52,250 bases of DNA from Solirubrobacter ginsenosidimutans (GTDB lineage: Bacteria > Actinomycetota > Thermoleophilia > Solirubrobacterales > Solirubrobacteraceae). A model generated the notes under the pieces. It was not told the DNA's origin. It saw nothing but the letters and a program-made list of their open reading frames with translations, and did not search any database. This document shows, piece after piece, positions 33,518 through 42,415 of this stretch. Position 1 is the first letter of the stretch. The number at the start of each line of letters is the position of its first letter. The stretch is taken from the NCBI RefSeq assembly GCF_027587205.1, contig NZ_JAPDOD010000061.1:1-52250 (forward strand), in the 5' to 3' direction. The position numbers and the translations under genes are program-made.

Positions 33518-34678
33518 GTGCAAGATGCCATCCAAGTGTGGGCGCAGGCCGCCGCGCGGGCCGTCGAGAAGACCATCGGGGAGCGACCCGCCGCGCTCAT
33601 CAGTGTGCGGTTGCGGCGGGACGACCCCGCCCCTGAGGTCATGTTCGCGGGCCCGGGGGACCTTGCGGATCGCGCCGCGGTGCGCGATGACTTCTTGCCT
33701 GGGCGGTTTCCGGGTGGGTCGGTGCGCGACCACCTGAGCCCGGCCGGCGAGCGCGCCTTCACAGCGCTCGAGCACCTCGACACCGAGGTGCTGGCGGACG
33801 CCCTGCAGGAGCAGTTCGACGCCGCGCCCTGGACCGCGATTGTCAGCGGCCGCGGCGACGCCACCGAGCGCGCTCGTTCGCTCCTCGGGCCCGAGCGGAT
33901 GGAGGCGTTGTTCGGCCCCGAGCCGCGCACGTACCCCAAGGTCAGCGCCGCACCCACCTCACGGGCTGAACTCGCCGAGCTGGTGCGGGCCTTCGAGCTG
34001 CCGGACCGGTTGGTCGAGCAGGCGCGCTGGGGGCTCGCGCTGGTCGCGGGCGGCACCGGAAGCAGCCGGCTCGGAGGGCGGCCCGACCTGCCGGGTGGCG
34101 CGTGGCCGCTCAACGAGGGCCGCGGGCTCACGCACCTGGCCTCGATCGCCCTCGATGAGCTGCCCGAAGTCGAGGGCCGTGAGGATCTCCCGGCAAGTGG
34201 CACACTCGTCTTCTTCGCCGACTTCAGCGAGGAGTCCGAAGGCTGGGGCCCGGCCCAAGGCGACGATCCCGTGGTCCGCGTCGTGTACGTCGCCGCCGGA
34301 GCCGCGACGACCGTCGCCGAGCCGCCGGACGAGCCGCGCGACGAGCGCGACGTCCCGGTGCTGCTCGCGGAGCGGCGAGTGCGCTTCGAGCCGGTCCTGA
34401 CGCTGCCTTACCCCGACGACCTGTCAGAGGACGAGTGGGAGGCCCACGAGGCGCTCACGGGCCAGATCGAGGCGCCCGACCACATACTGCTCGGCCATCC
34501 GGTGTTCATCCAGGAGGACCCGTGCGAGCCGGGCGAGGTCAGCCTGCTCGCACTCAACTGGGACGAGGACCTCGGCTTCATGTACGGCGACGGCGGCCAA
34601 GTGACGTTCTACGGCGCGCCCGGCGACTTCCGCGCCGGGCGCTGGGACCGCCTGAAGGTGATCCCGGACTCGTCCTAG
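33518..34678 (+). CDS. DUF1963 (YwqG-like) protein
   Basis: The 386-residue protein contains a YwqG/DUF1963 domain in its C-terminal part (from about 160): GSSRLGGRPDLPGGAWPL, LPASGTLVFFADF, LLGHPVFIQEDPCEPGE and a final GDGGQVTFYGAPGDFRAG. The N-terminal 150 residues are poorly characterised. No enzymatic activity is established for the family. The GTG start has a TACGCT box 6 bp ahead. It meets pyrE tail to tail, the two stop codons sharing CTAG. Confidence 0.82.
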   Translation: MQDAIQVWAQAAARAVEKTIGERPAALISVRLRRDDPAPEVMFAGPGDLADRAAVRDDFLPGRFPGGSVRDHLSPAGERAFTALEHLDTEVLADALQEQFDAAPWTAIVSGRGDATERARSLLGPERMEALFGPEPRTYPKVSAAPTSRAELAELVRAFELPDRLVEQARWGLALVAGGTGSSRLGGRPDLPGGAWPLNEGRGLTHLASIALDELPEVEGREDLPASGTLVFFADFSEESEGWGPAQGDDPVVRVVYVAAGAATTVAEPPDEPRDERDVPVLLAERRVRFEPVLTLPYPDDLSEDEWEAHEALTGQIEAPDHILLGHPVFIQEDPCEPGEVSLLALNWDEDLGFMYGDGGQVTFYGAPGDFRAGRWDRLKVIPDSS

Positions 34679-35229
34679 GCGCGGTCCGGGCGGTCCGGGT
34701 AGACGTCGTCGATCGTCGCCAGCGCCTCATAGGGGGCGTCGGAGGACGCCAGGGCGATCTTCGCGGCGCCGCCCGCGAGGCGATCGAGGACCGAGACGAC
34801 GCCGACGACGTCGTAGCCCTCGGCGCGGACCGCCTCGATCGCCTGGACGGTCGAGCCGCCGCTGGTCACCACGTCCTCCACGATCAGGCAGCGCTCGCCC
34901 GGGTCGAGCGTCGGGCCTTCGATCTTGCGCTGGAGCCCGTGGGCCTTGGCCTCCTTGCGCACGAAGAAGGCCTTCACGTCCGCTCCGCCCGCCAGCGCGG
35001 CGCAGGCCGGGGCGTCGGCGCCCATCGTCAGGCCGCCCACCGCCGTCGCCTCCCATTGCCGGGCGAAGCCGGCGACGAGCTCGCTCAAGGCGGCGAAGCC
35101 GGCCGGGCGCAGGATCGCCCGCTTGGCGTCCACGTAGTACTGCGCAGTCGCCCCCGAGGTGAGCGTGACCTCGCCCACGATCAACGCGTGGGCGCGGAGT
35201 TCGGCGATCAAAGTGTCTTTTGCTGACAT
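34675..35229 (-). CDS. pyrE: Orotate phosphoribosyltransferase
   Basis: The 184-residue PyrE converts orotate and PRPP to OMP in pyrimidine synthesis. It has YYVDAKRAIL, the TMGADAPACAAL loop, and the PRPP motif CLIVEDVVTSGGST. The ATG at 35229 is supported by length and by TAGTGT 8 bp upstream; the frame is open further upstream but that is antisense to the GCS2 gene. Other pyr genes are not nearby. Confidence 0.93.
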   Translation of the reverse strand: MSAKDTLIAELRAHALIVGEVTLTSGATAQYYVDAKRAILRPAGFAALSELVAGFARQWEATAVGGLTMGADAPACAALAGGADVKAFFVRKEAKAHGLQRKIEGPTLDPGERCLIVEDVVTSGGSTVQAIEAVRAEGYDVVGVVSVLDRLAGGAAKIALASSDAPYEALATIDDVYPDRPDRA

Positions 35230-35237
35230 CGACCTGG

Positions 35238-35265
35238 ACACTAATCGGCCTCGCGGCCGTAGACT
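35238..35265. promoter_or_regulatory. Divergent leaderless-type promoters (pyrE and GCS2 gene)
   Basis: On the minus strand TAGTGT (35238-35243) ends 8 bp before the pyrE ATG; on the plus strand TAGACT (35260-35265) ends 6 bp before the GTG at 35272. TGGACA at 35235-35240 could be a weak -35 for the rightward promoter. Confidence 0.5.
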
Positions 35266-35271
35266 GGCTAC

Positions 35272-36384
35272 GTGGAGCACCACTTCGGTGAAGCGCCGGA
35301 CTTTGCGTTGGGCATCGAAGAGGAGCTTCTTCTCGTCGATGAGACGGATCTCCGTCCGGCCAACATCGCATCTGACCTCGTCGCCCGCGTGAGCACGGAC
35401 GACGGCTCGATCATGAACGACCTCTACGAGGCGCTGATCGAGACCTCGACCCCGGTCGTCAGCAGCGCGCCCGAGGGCATCGAGTATCTGGCCCGGCATC
35501 GCGAGCAGCTGCGCGAGGCGGGCGCGGCGTTCATCGGCGGCGGCCTGCATCCGGATGCGGCGTTCGGGGACGTCGTGCACGTCCCGCTCGAGCGCTACGA
35601 GCGCATCCACGACGAGATGCGCGGCCTCGTCCTGCGCACGCCCACCGCGGCAGTGCACGTCCACGTCGGGATGCCGGACCCGGAGACCGCGATCGCGGTC
35701 TTCAACCGCCTGCGCGCCCACCTCCCGCTGCTTCAGGCGCTCGCCGCTCATTCGCCCTTCTGGCACGGCCGGGATTCCGGCATGGCGAGCGCCCGCGCGT
35801 TGACGTTCCGCGCGTTCCCGCGCTCGACGATCCCCCCGCCGTTCGACGACTGGACCGACTACGAGACGCTGGTCGCCTGGTGCGTCGAGGCCGCTGAGGT
35901 CGAGGACTACACGTACCTGTGGTGGGACATCCGCCCGAGCCCGAACCTGGGCACCGTCGAGGTGCGCGCGATGGACGGGCAGGCGCGGCTGGCGACCGTC
36001 GGCGGGCTCGCCGCGCTGATCCACGGGCTCGCCGTGGCCTGCGCCGACGGCAACGAGGAGCGGATGCCGCCGACCGAGGCGCTCAAGGAGTCCTCCTTCC
36101 GCGCCGCGCGCGACGGCCTCGACGCGACGATCTGGTGGCGCGGCGAGATGCGCCCGATCCGCGAGGTCGCGACCGACGCGTTGGAGCTCGCGCGCCCGTA
36201 CGCGCGCGATCTCGACGGCGAGGATGCGCTCGAGGAGATCGAGCGCATCGTGCGCGAGGGCGGCGGCGCGGACCGCATGCGCGAGGCCCACGCCGCCGGC
36301 GGCATGCCGGGCCTACTGGCCCGGCTCGCCGACGAGACCTACGGCTCGACCCAGACGACGTCGCCGATCCGCAGCCAGTCGTAG
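35272..36384 (+). CDS. Carboxylate-amine ligase, GCS2 family (YbdK-like)
   Basis: The 370-residue protein is a GCS2-type glutamate-cysteine ligase homolog: FALGIEEELLLVD, VHVHVGMPDPETAI, and WWDIRPSPNLGTVEVRAMDGQ. YbdK-type members show weak glutamate-cysteine ligase activity and others act in ergothioneine or related thiol pathways. The GTG at 35272 is very close to TAGACT. Its 3' end overlaps the convergent L,D-transpeptidase by 46 bp. Confidence 0.88.
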   Translation: MEHHFGEAPDFALGIEEELLLVDETDLRPANIASDLVARVSTDDGSIMNDLYEALIETSTPVVSSAPEGIEYLARHREQLREAGAAFIGGGLHPDAAFGDVVHVPLERYERIHDEMRGLVLRTPTAAVHVHVGMPDPETAIAVFNRLRAHLPLLQALAAHSPFWHGRDSGMASARALTFRAFPRSTIPPPFDDWTDYETLVAWCVEAAEVEDYTYLWWDIRPSPNLGTVEVRAMDGQARLATVGGLAALIHGLAVACADGNEERMPPTEALKESSFRAARDGLDATIWWRGEMRPIREVATDALELARPYARDLDGEDALEEIERIVREGGGADRMREAHAAGGMPGLLARLADETYGSTQTTSPIRSQS

Positions 36385-37349
36385 ATCGACCGGGCGTTCG
36401 GCACCGGCACCCGCAGGCAGCCGTGGCTCGCGTTGTACGCGGGCACGTCGGCGTAGCCGTGGATGGCGTAACCGCGGATGAAGTAGTTCGAGTCGACCAT
36501 GCCCTTGGCGTTGGTGCCCGGCGTCTTCATATAGACGCGGAACTTGCCCTGGACGGTCGGCGTCGAGGGCTTCCCCGAGGACGTGTGGTAGATCCGCTCG
36601 ACCTTGGATCCGTTGATCAGCGCCAGCACCTGCTGGTTCAGGCGCGCCTCGACGTGGCGGCCGTCACCGGGGTGGCGGACCTTGAAGACGCCGCGGCCCT
36701 TGAGCATCCCCGAGAAGACGTCGGGGGTGGCGATGTAGGTGCGCGAGTACCCCGCGACCTTGCGCCACGCCATGATCGCCCGGCCGGTCGCCCCGTCGTA
36801 GACGCCGGAGCGCGACGTGACGTAGTGCAGGGCGGCGAGCCTTTCCTGCAGGTACTTGACCGCCGGGCCCTTGGAGCCCGGACCCGCGTATGCGCGGACG
36901 ACGTTGATCCGCAGCGGCTTGGCCACCGTGGTCACGAGGCCGGGCGTGGCGCGGTGCGAGACCTTCAGCGTCAGCCTGGCCGAGACCTTGGAGCTGACCT
37001 TGAACTGGGCGACGCCGGCGGTTCCGCCGTTGACGGCCTTGAACTTGAGTGACTTGACCTGCAACTTCTTCGAGCCGCGATAGACGCGCAGGACCGCGCC
37101 CTCGTTGGCGACGAACGGCTTCATGACGACGCGCGCGGTGAACGTCTGCCCCGTGAGGGCGGCAGGGGTCTTCCCGCTCAGCCCCCCGAGCACGGAGACG
37201 GAGAGCTTCGCCGTCGCCGCGGGCGGCGGGGTGGGGGCGGGCGTGGGAACGGCCGGCGGCGGCGTGGGAACCGGATCGGGCGGCGTCTGTGCGGCGGCCT
37301 GGGCGGGCAGCGCGAGCGCCATCAGCAGCGCGAGCGCGGGTCGTTTCAT
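36339..37349 (-). CDS. Exported L,D-transpeptidase with peptidoglycan-binding domain
   Basis: The 336-residue protein has a signal peptide (1-20, ending AQAAA), a Pro-rich linker, a beta domain (about 45-150), a peptidoglycan-binding module (GSKGPAVKYLQERLAALHYV) and a YkuD catalytic domain whose His/Cys site reads HGYAD...NASHGCLRVP (nucleophile near Cys311). It makes 3-3 crosslinks or attaches proteins to peptidoglycan. The ATG overlaps the CPBP stop in ATGA; ATG at 37349 is chosen since a signal peptide follows. Confidence 0.92.
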   Translation of the reverse strand: MKRPALALLMALALPAQAAAQTPPDPVPTPPPAVPTPAPTPPPAATAKLSVSVLGGLSGKTPAALTGQTFTARVVMKPFVANEGAVLRVYRGSKKLQVKSLKFKAVNGGTAGVAQFKVSSKVSARLTLKVSHRATPGLVTTVAKPLRINVVRAYAGPGSKGPAVKYLQERLAALHYVTSRSGVYDGATGRAIMAWRKVAGYSRTYIATPDVFSGMLKGRGVFKVRHPGDGRHVEARLNQQVLALINGSKVERIYHTSSGKPSTPTVQGKFRVYMKTPGTNAKGMVDSNYFIRGYAIHGYADVPAYNASHGCLRVPVPNARSIYDWLRIGDVVWVEP

Positions 37350-38185
37350 ACGGCCCCCGCGGACCGGGCGGAGACCGCGGTGGCGCAGCCGGCGACGACG
37401 CCGACGCTGCCGACGACCACAACGGCGAAGAGCAGCGGATCGAGATCCACCGTTACACCGAACGTGATCGAATTGTTCAGGGCGTGGAGAGCCATACCGG
37501 GAATGATGGACTGTGTGCGCCAATAAAGGAGGCACAACCCGACCCCGAACGCGCCGAGCGCGATGAGCTGAATCGCTTCAGCACCGCCCGCGTGGCCCAA
37601 TCCGAAGACGATGCCGTCGAGGACCGCGGCCCACGCGACCCCCATCCGGCGCGAGAAGGCGGTGAACATGAAGCCCCGGAAGAAGAACTCCTCGGCCACC
37701 GGCGCGAGGACGCAGATCAGGATCGCCCAGGGAATCAGGACGGAGAGACCCGACTCCGCCTTGAGGTCGGTGACGAGCGTCTGATCCTCGGGCTGGCCGA
37801 AGATCGCGGCCAGCAGCAGGCTCACCAGGTAGAACCCGGCCATCACCGCCGCCGCCCAGCCGAGGGCGCTCTTGAGCTCCTGCGGCCGGCGCAGGCCGAA
37901 GTCCGCCGGCCGCGCGCTCCCGAGCGAGAGCTTGACGCCGATGTAGGCCGCGAAGATGAACACGAGGTCCTGGAAGAACGTCAGCGCCTGCGTCCAGCCC
38001 ACGGGGAGGTCGTTCGCGTCCTTGATGGTCGGGTCCGACGCCGAGACCACGCCGTAGATCGCCAGGCCGAACAGGCTGACGATGACGAGCACGGCGAGCA
38101 GCGCCACGAACGGGACCCACACCGGCACCGAGAGCGGACGGGGCTCCGGCGGGGGCGCGGGCGGCATTTCGGGATACGGAATCAA
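37346..38185 (-). CDS. CPBP-family intramembrane metalloprotease
   Basis: The 279-residue multi-pass protein has the Abi/CAAX-like sites: EEFFFRG (Glu165, Glu166, Arg170), FGLGH in the next helix, and HALNNS. The family includes prenyl-protein proteases and membrane-protein processing enzymes; substrate is unknown. The TTG at 38185 is coupled to the HAD stop (TTGA); an ATG seven codons in is an alternative. Confidence 0.88.
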   Translation of the reverse strand: MIPYPEMPPAPPPEPRPLSVPVWVPFVALLAVLVIVSLFGLAIYGVVSASDPTIKDANDLPVGWTQALTFFQDLVFIFAAYIGVKLSLGSARPADFGLRRPQELKSALGWAAAVMAGFYLVSLLLAAIFGQPEDQTLVTDLKAESGLSVLIPWAILICVLAPVAEEFFFRGFMFTAFSRRMGVAWAAVLDGIVFGLGHAGGAEAIQLIALGAFGVGLCLLYWRTQSIIPGMALHALNNSITFGVTVDLDPLLFAVVVVGSVGVVAGCATAVSARSAGAV

Positions 38186-38862
38186 GTCGCGAGCAAGGGT
38201 ATGAGCTCCGCAAGCGTTCTGACCGTCGTGAGCCCGTCGAGCTCGACCGGGTTCTCATCGCGCACGATCAGGATCGGGCGGATCCCGGCGGCGAGCGCGC
38301 CGGCGACGTCGGCCTCCGGCGTGTCCCCCACGTGCCACGCATCCCCGGCGGCCACCCCCGCGATCCGCAGGGCGGCAGCGAAGATCGCGCCGTCGGGCTT
38401 GGCCGAGCCGACCTCCGCGGAGGCGACCGCGCCGTCGAGGAGTTCCGCCAGCCCGGTCTTCAGCAGGCGCTCGTGCAGCGACCAGTCCCAGTTGGACACG
38501 ACCACCGTCCGGATCCCCCGCTCCCGCAGGCCGCGCAGCGCCGGGGCGCTGTCCGCGTAGGCGTAAAAGCGCAGCGACGCCATCAGCGCGTCGAAGGCGA
38601 TGTCGAGCGCGAAGGGCAGGTCCATCGCCGCGGCGCAGCGCCGGCGCAGGTCGTGCAGCGCCGCCGGGTCGGTTCCCTCGTGCAGGTGCGCCCGGTAGTA
38701 CGCGATCTCGGCCCGGGTCGCGGCCTGCGCGCCCGCCTCGCCGATGTCGGTGCCCGTGCGCGCCAGCAGCGCGGCGCGCAGGTGCGGCGCGGGCGGCTCG
38801 AACGTCAGCAGCGTCCCGAGCGCGTCGAGCAGGATCGCGCGCGGTGTACTTTCCTGCGCCAT
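38182..38862 (-). CDS. HAD-superfamily hydrolase (REG-2/HDHD3-like)
   Basis: The 226-residue protein has motif I ILLDALGTLLTF, motif II VVVSNWD, motif III AKPDGAIF and motif IV HVGDTPEADVAGALAAG. DALGT in place of DxDGT at motif I is typical of the REG-2-like subgroup. Phosphatase substrate is unknown. The ATG at 38862 must be used, because motif I starts at residue 13 and no other start codon lies between; it overlaps the divergent MscS start codon in CCATGG. Confidence 0.88.
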   Translation of the reverse strand: MAQESTPRAILLDALGTLLTFEPPAPHLRAALLARTGTDIGEAGAQAATRAEIAYYRAHLHEGTDPAALHDLRRRCAAAMDLPFALDIAFDALMASLRFYAYADSAPALRGLRERGIRTVVVSNWDWSLHERLLKTGLAELLDGAVASAEVGSAKPDGAIFAAALRIAGVAAGDAWHVGDTPEADVAGALAAGIRPILIVRDENPVELDGLTTVRTLAELIPLLAT

Positions 38863-39631
38863 GGCTGACGCGGATGCTGGCACCTGGATCAACGCCGCGC
38901 TCTCGATCCTGATCGCGTTCACGGTCGCGACGCTGATCGATCGCGCCTTCCGCGGCCGCGCGGCGCGCCTGGCGGCCGAGAAGACCGGGCTCTCGCGCGA
39001 GGGCGCCACCCGCCTGCGCTTCGTACGCCGCCTGCTCTACGCGACGATCGTGGTGATCGGGATCACGATCGCGCTGTCCGGGTTCACCGGCATCTCCCAA
39101 CTGGCGACCAGCCTGCTGGCCTCCGGCGCGATCGCCGCCGCGATCGTCGGCTTCGCCGCCCGCCAGACGCTCGCCAACTTCATCGCCGGGATCATGCTCG
39201 CGATCACGCAGCCGCTGCGGGTCGGCGACTGGGTCTCGTTCGAGGGCAACTACGGGGTCGTCGAGGACGTGAGCCTCAACCACACGGTCCTGCGCACGGC
39301 CACGGAGCAGCGGATCGTGATCCCGAACGAGAAGCTCGCGGGCGGGATCCTCAAGAACGACACGCTGGTGGTCGACCTCGTGGCGCTCGACGTCGTCGTC
39401 TGGCTCCCGCCCGAGGCCGATGTCGAGCTCGCGATCGCGGCGCTGCACGACGAAACCGGCCAGGACGTGAGCGTCGCCGAGATCGTCCCCTGGGGTACGC
39501 GGCTCGCCGTCGGCAGCGATCCGGTCAGCCCGCCGGACAAGGCTTCAGCCGAGGCGGCTCTGCGCCGACAATGCTTGCAACGGCTCCGCCACGAGGGGCT
39601 GCTCAGGGGAGGTTTAACCGACCCCGCCTAG
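38861..39631 (+). CDS. MscS-family mechanosensitive channel
   Basis: The 256-residue protein has three predicted helices (about 10-30, 58-78, and the pore helix with SLLASGAIAAAIVGFAARQTLANFIAGI) and the beta domain beginning QPLRVGDWVSFEGNYGVVEDV. It releases solutes under osmotic downshock. The ATG is embedded in the HAD start codon; TACTTT lies 8 bp ahead. It ends 16 bp before the PBP gene. Confidence 0.92.
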   Translation: MADADAGTWINAALSILIAFTVATLIDRAFRGRAARLAAEKTGLSREGATRLRFVRRLLYATIVVIGITIALSGFTGISQLATSLLASGAIAAAIVGFAARQTLANFIAGIMLAITQPLRVGDWVSFEGNYGVVEDVSLNHTVLRTATEQRIVIPNEKLAGGILKNDTLVVDLVALDVVVWLPPEADVELAIAALHDETGQDVSVAEIVPWGTRLAVGSDPVSPPDKASAEAALRRQCLQRLRHEGLLRGGLTDPA

Positions 39632-39634
39632 AAT
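39629..39634 (+). promoter_or_regulatory. -10 box TAGAAT before the class A PBP gene
   Basis: TAGAAT overlaps the MscS stop (TAG) and lies 13 bp before the TTG at 39648. A transcript from here would have a leader of about 7 nt and no ribosome site. Confidence 0.45.
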
Positions 39635-39647
39635 CCTTCGTTCGCCC

Positions 39648-41864
39648 TTGAGTCATTCTGCGCGCATACGGCGGCGCCGTCAGGGCGCCCATTACGGTCG
39701 GTGGATCGCTCTCGGCGTCTTCGTCGTGCTCCTCCTGGCGGCCTCCGTGGCCGGTGCCGCGGTCACATGGGTGCTGCGCACGGCCAACTCCGCACCCGCC
39801 CTCTCGAGCCTCAAACAGAAGGACCCGGGCGGCTTGACGGAGGTCTTCGCCTCCGACGGCAAGACCCGGCTCGGCTTCATCCAGTCCGACGACCTGGTCC
39901 GCGAAGTCGCGTCCAATCAGTTCCCGAAGGTCCTCAACGAAGCGACCGTCGCGATCGAGGACGAGCGCTTCTACAAGCACAAGGGCGTCGACTACGAGGG
40001 CATCATCCGCGCCGCGGTCAAGAACGCCACCGAGCACAAGACCGTGCAGGGCGGCTCGACGCTGACGATGCAACTCGTCCGCAACCTCTACACCCAGGAC
40101 GACACGCGGTCGGGCCTGGACGGCTACAAGCGCAAGATCAAGGAAGCCAAGCTCGCGCGCGACCTGGAGGCCAAGTACTCCAAGGCGTGGGTGCTCGGCA
40201 AGTACCTCAACACCGTGCCCTACGGGACGGTCGGCGGCCAGTCCGCGATCGGCGCCGGCGCGGCCGCGCGGCTCTACTTCGACAAGCGCGTCCAGGACCT
40301 GACCCTGCGCGAGGCCGCGATGCTCGCGGGCATGCCGCAGGCGCCCTCGACCTACTCGCCGGTGCTCAACCAGAGCGGGACCAAGCAGCGCCGCAACGAG
40401 GTCCTCGGCAAGATGGCCCAACTCGGCTACATCTCGCAGGCGACGGCGCAGAAGACCATGAAGCAGGGCCTCGGCCTGCACATGGACGGCTACTTCCGCA
40501 AGGCGCGCGAGCGCTACGTGCTCGACTACGTCCAGTCCGAGCTGATCAAGGAATACGGCCGCAACGCCGTCAAGCGCGGCGGCTTCAAGGTCTATACGAC
40601 GATCGACCTCAAGAAGCAGAAGGAGGCCCGCGCGGCGATCGCCAACAAGCTCGCCGGGATCGGGCCGTCCTCGGCGATCGTCTCGATCGATCCCGCCAAC
40701 GGCAACATCGTCGCGATGGCGTCGTCGGAGCAGTACGGCAAGTCGAAGTTCAACCTCGCCGCCCAGGGCCATCGCCAGCCCGGCTCCTCGTTCAAGGTGA
40801 TGGTGCTGCTGACCGCGCTGCGCGAGGGCGTGAACCCGAACTCGACCACGTACACGTCGACCTCGCCGATCGAGCTCAACGATCCGCCCTGCGGCTCCGC
40901 GGCCAGTCCTTGGCAGGTCAAGACCTACGGCGGCAAGGGCGCCGGCAGCATGAACCTCGTTCGCGCCACGCTCGCCTCCGACAACTCCGTCTACGCGCAG
41001 CTGACCTCGGACCTCGGTCCGGACAAGGTCAAAGAGACGGCGCGGATGATGGGCATCAAGTCAAAGCTCAACGGGTTCTGCGCCGAGTCGCTCGGCGGCC
41101 TCGAGGACGGCGTGTCGCCGCTCGAGATGGCCAGCGCCTACGCCACGATCGCCAACGGCGGGTACCGCAATCGCCCGCGGATGATCGAGAAGGTCGTCGA
41201 CCGCGACGGCAAGAAGGTCAAGCTTCCGCCGCGCTGGCGCGTGCACCGCGTGAAGGCCTTCTCGGACGGCGTCACCTACGAGGCGACCAAGATCCTGCAG
41301 CAGAACATCCAGGGCGGCACGGGCACCCACGCCAACATCGGCTGCCCGGCGGGCGGCAAGACCGGCACGACCGACAAGAACATCGACGCGTGGTTCGTGG
41401 GCTTCACGCCGCGGCTGTCGACGGCGGTCTGGGTCGGCTTCCCCGGCTCCACCGCGACGTCGATGAACGGCATGTACGCCCCGACGGGCGGCAACATCGA
41501 CGGCGGCACCTACCCCGCGGACATCTGGGGCGAGTACATGAAGCAGGCCGTCGGCAAGTTCTGCGGCGACTTCAAGAAGCCGACCGAGCCGTTCCAGAGC
41601 CAGCCGTTCTCCGGCCACTACGCCAGCAGGGGCGGCAAGGACGACAAGGACAAGGACAAGGTCGATCCCGACGCGCCCGGCATCGCGCCCGGAACGCAGT
41701 CCGCCCCCGGTGACGACTCCCAGGGCGGCACCGAGAAGAAGCCCGCCGACAACGCCAATGGCAACGGCAACGGGAACTTCGATCCCAACGCCTACGAAAC
41801 ACCTCCGCAACAACCGCCGAGCGGGACCGACGGCGGCGGGACGCAAGCGCCCACCGACGGCTAG
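39648..41864 (+). CDS. Class A penicillin-binding protein (glycosyltransferase/transpeptidase)
   Basis: The 738-residue bifunctional PBP has a short basic cytoplasmic head, one membrane helix (about 19-42), a GT51 domain with EDERFYKHKGVDYEGI and GGSTLTMQLVRNLY, and a transpeptidase domain with the catalytic Ser in GSSFKV (near 380), SDNSVYAQ as SxN and KTGTTD (near 571). The Asn/Gly/Pro-rich tail of about 100 residues (with KDDKDKDK) is disordered. TTG start, fixed by the MSHSARIRRRR head and by the MscS stop just upstream. Confidence 0.94.
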   Translation: MSHSARIRRRRQGAHYGRWIALGVFVVLLLAASVAGAAVTWVLRTANSAPALSSLKQKDPGGLTEVFASDGKTRLGFIQSDDLVREVASNQFPKVLNEATVAIEDERFYKHKGVDYEGIIRAAVKNATEHKTVQGGSTLTMQLVRNLYTQDDTRSGLDGYKRKIKEAKLARDLEAKYSKAWVLGKYLNTVPYGTVGGQSAIGAGAAARLYFDKRVQDLTLREAAMLAGMPQAPSTYSPVLNQSGTKQRRNEVLGKMAQLGYISQATAQKTMKQGLGLHMDGYFRKARERYVLDYVQSELIKEYGRNAVKRGGFKVYTTIDLKKQKEARAAIANKLAGIGPSSAIVSIDPANGNIVAMASSEQYGKSKFNLAAQGHRQPGSSFKVMVLLTALREGVNPNSTTYTSTSPIELNDPPCGSAASPWQVKTYGGKGAGSMNLVRATLASDNSVYAQLTSDLGPDKVKETARMMGIKSKLNGFCAESLGGLEDGVSPLEMASAYATIANGGYRNRPRMIEKVVDRDGKKVKLPPRWRVHRVKAFSDGVTYEATKILQQNIQGGTGTHANIGCPAGGKTGTTDKNIDAWFVGFTPRLSTAVWVGFPGSTATSMNGMYAPTGGNIDGGTYPADIWGEYMKQAVGKFCGDFKKPTEPFQSQPFSGHYASRGGKDDKDKDKVDPDAPGIAPGTQSAPGDDSQGGTEKKPADNANGNGNGNFDPNAYETPPQQPPSGTDGGGTQAPTDG

Positions 41865-41990
41865 CCCCAACCGCTCAGGACTGGTACAACTTGCGCCGTC
41901 AGGGCCGCCGGGCGCGGTCATGGTGGTATGCGGGAAGGCAGTGCCGGCAGCACCCCTCGCGCATGCTGGATCCAAGAGGAGTGCTGTCAG
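41865..41990. other. Leader region of the cold-shock gene
   Basis: This 126-bp gap has a poor -10 candidate (TACAAC at 41885, preceded by TGG) that would give a 5' leader of about 90 nt, as is common for cold-shock mRNAs. GC-rich inverted repeats occur inside it, and AGGAG sits at 41977-41981. Confidence 0.4.
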
Positions 41991-42194
41991 ATGGCTACTG
42001 GTGTCGTGAAGTGGTTCAGCGACGAGAAGGGTTTCGGCTTCATCACGCCCGATGACGGAGGCAAGGACGCGTTCGTCCACTTCTCCGGGATCTCAGGCGA
42101 TGGCTTCCGGACGCTGGCCGAGGGCGCGAAGGTCGAGTTCGAGCTGGGCGAGGGCACGAAGGGCCCGCAGGCCACGAACGTCAGGGTCATATAG
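41991..42194 (+). CDS. cspA: Cold-shock domain protein
   Basis: Sixty-seven residues forming one cold-shock domain with KGFGFI as RNP1 and DAFVHF as RNP2. It binds single-stranded RNA and DNA and relaxes mRNA structure. AGGAG at 41977 is 9 bp ahead of the ATG. The stop lies 2 bp before infA, so both are probably one transcript. Confidence 0.96.
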   Translation: MATGVVKWFSDEKGFGFITPDDGGKDAFVHFSGISGDGFRTLAEGAKVEFELGEGTKGPQATNVRVI

Positions 42195-42196
42195 CT

Positions 42197-42415
42197 TTGG
42201 CGAAGGAAGACAAGGTCGAGTTCGAAGGTGAGGTCGTAGAGGCGCTCCCGAACGCCATGTTCCGGGTGCAGCTCGACAACGGCCACGAGGTGCTCGGCCA
42301 CGTGGCCGGCAAGATGCGGCGCTTCCGCATCCGCATCCTCCCGGGCGACCGCGTCCGGGTCGAGGTCTCCCCGTACGACCTCAACCGCGCGCGGATCGTC
42401 TACCGCCATCGGTGA
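42197..42415 (+). CDS. infA: Translation initiation factor IF-1
   Basis: The 72-residue S1-fold protein is a full-length IF-1: [37 protein letters not shown], and [20 protein letters not shown]. It guards the ribosomal A site during initiation. The start is TTG at 42197, with no strong ribosome site. In most bacteria infA lies in the spc ribosomal-protein region; here it sits behind a cold-shock gene and before thiL, so it may be a second copy or a relocated one. Confidence 0.94.
   Translation: MAKEDKVEFEGEVVEALPNAMFRVQLDNGHEVLGHVAGKMRRFRIRILPGDRVRVEVSPYDLNRARIVYRHR

Noticed and set aside
35230..36291. Upstream extension of pyrE by 354 codons
   Set aside because: It is antisense to the GCS2-family gene, and PyrE of 184 residues is already full length.
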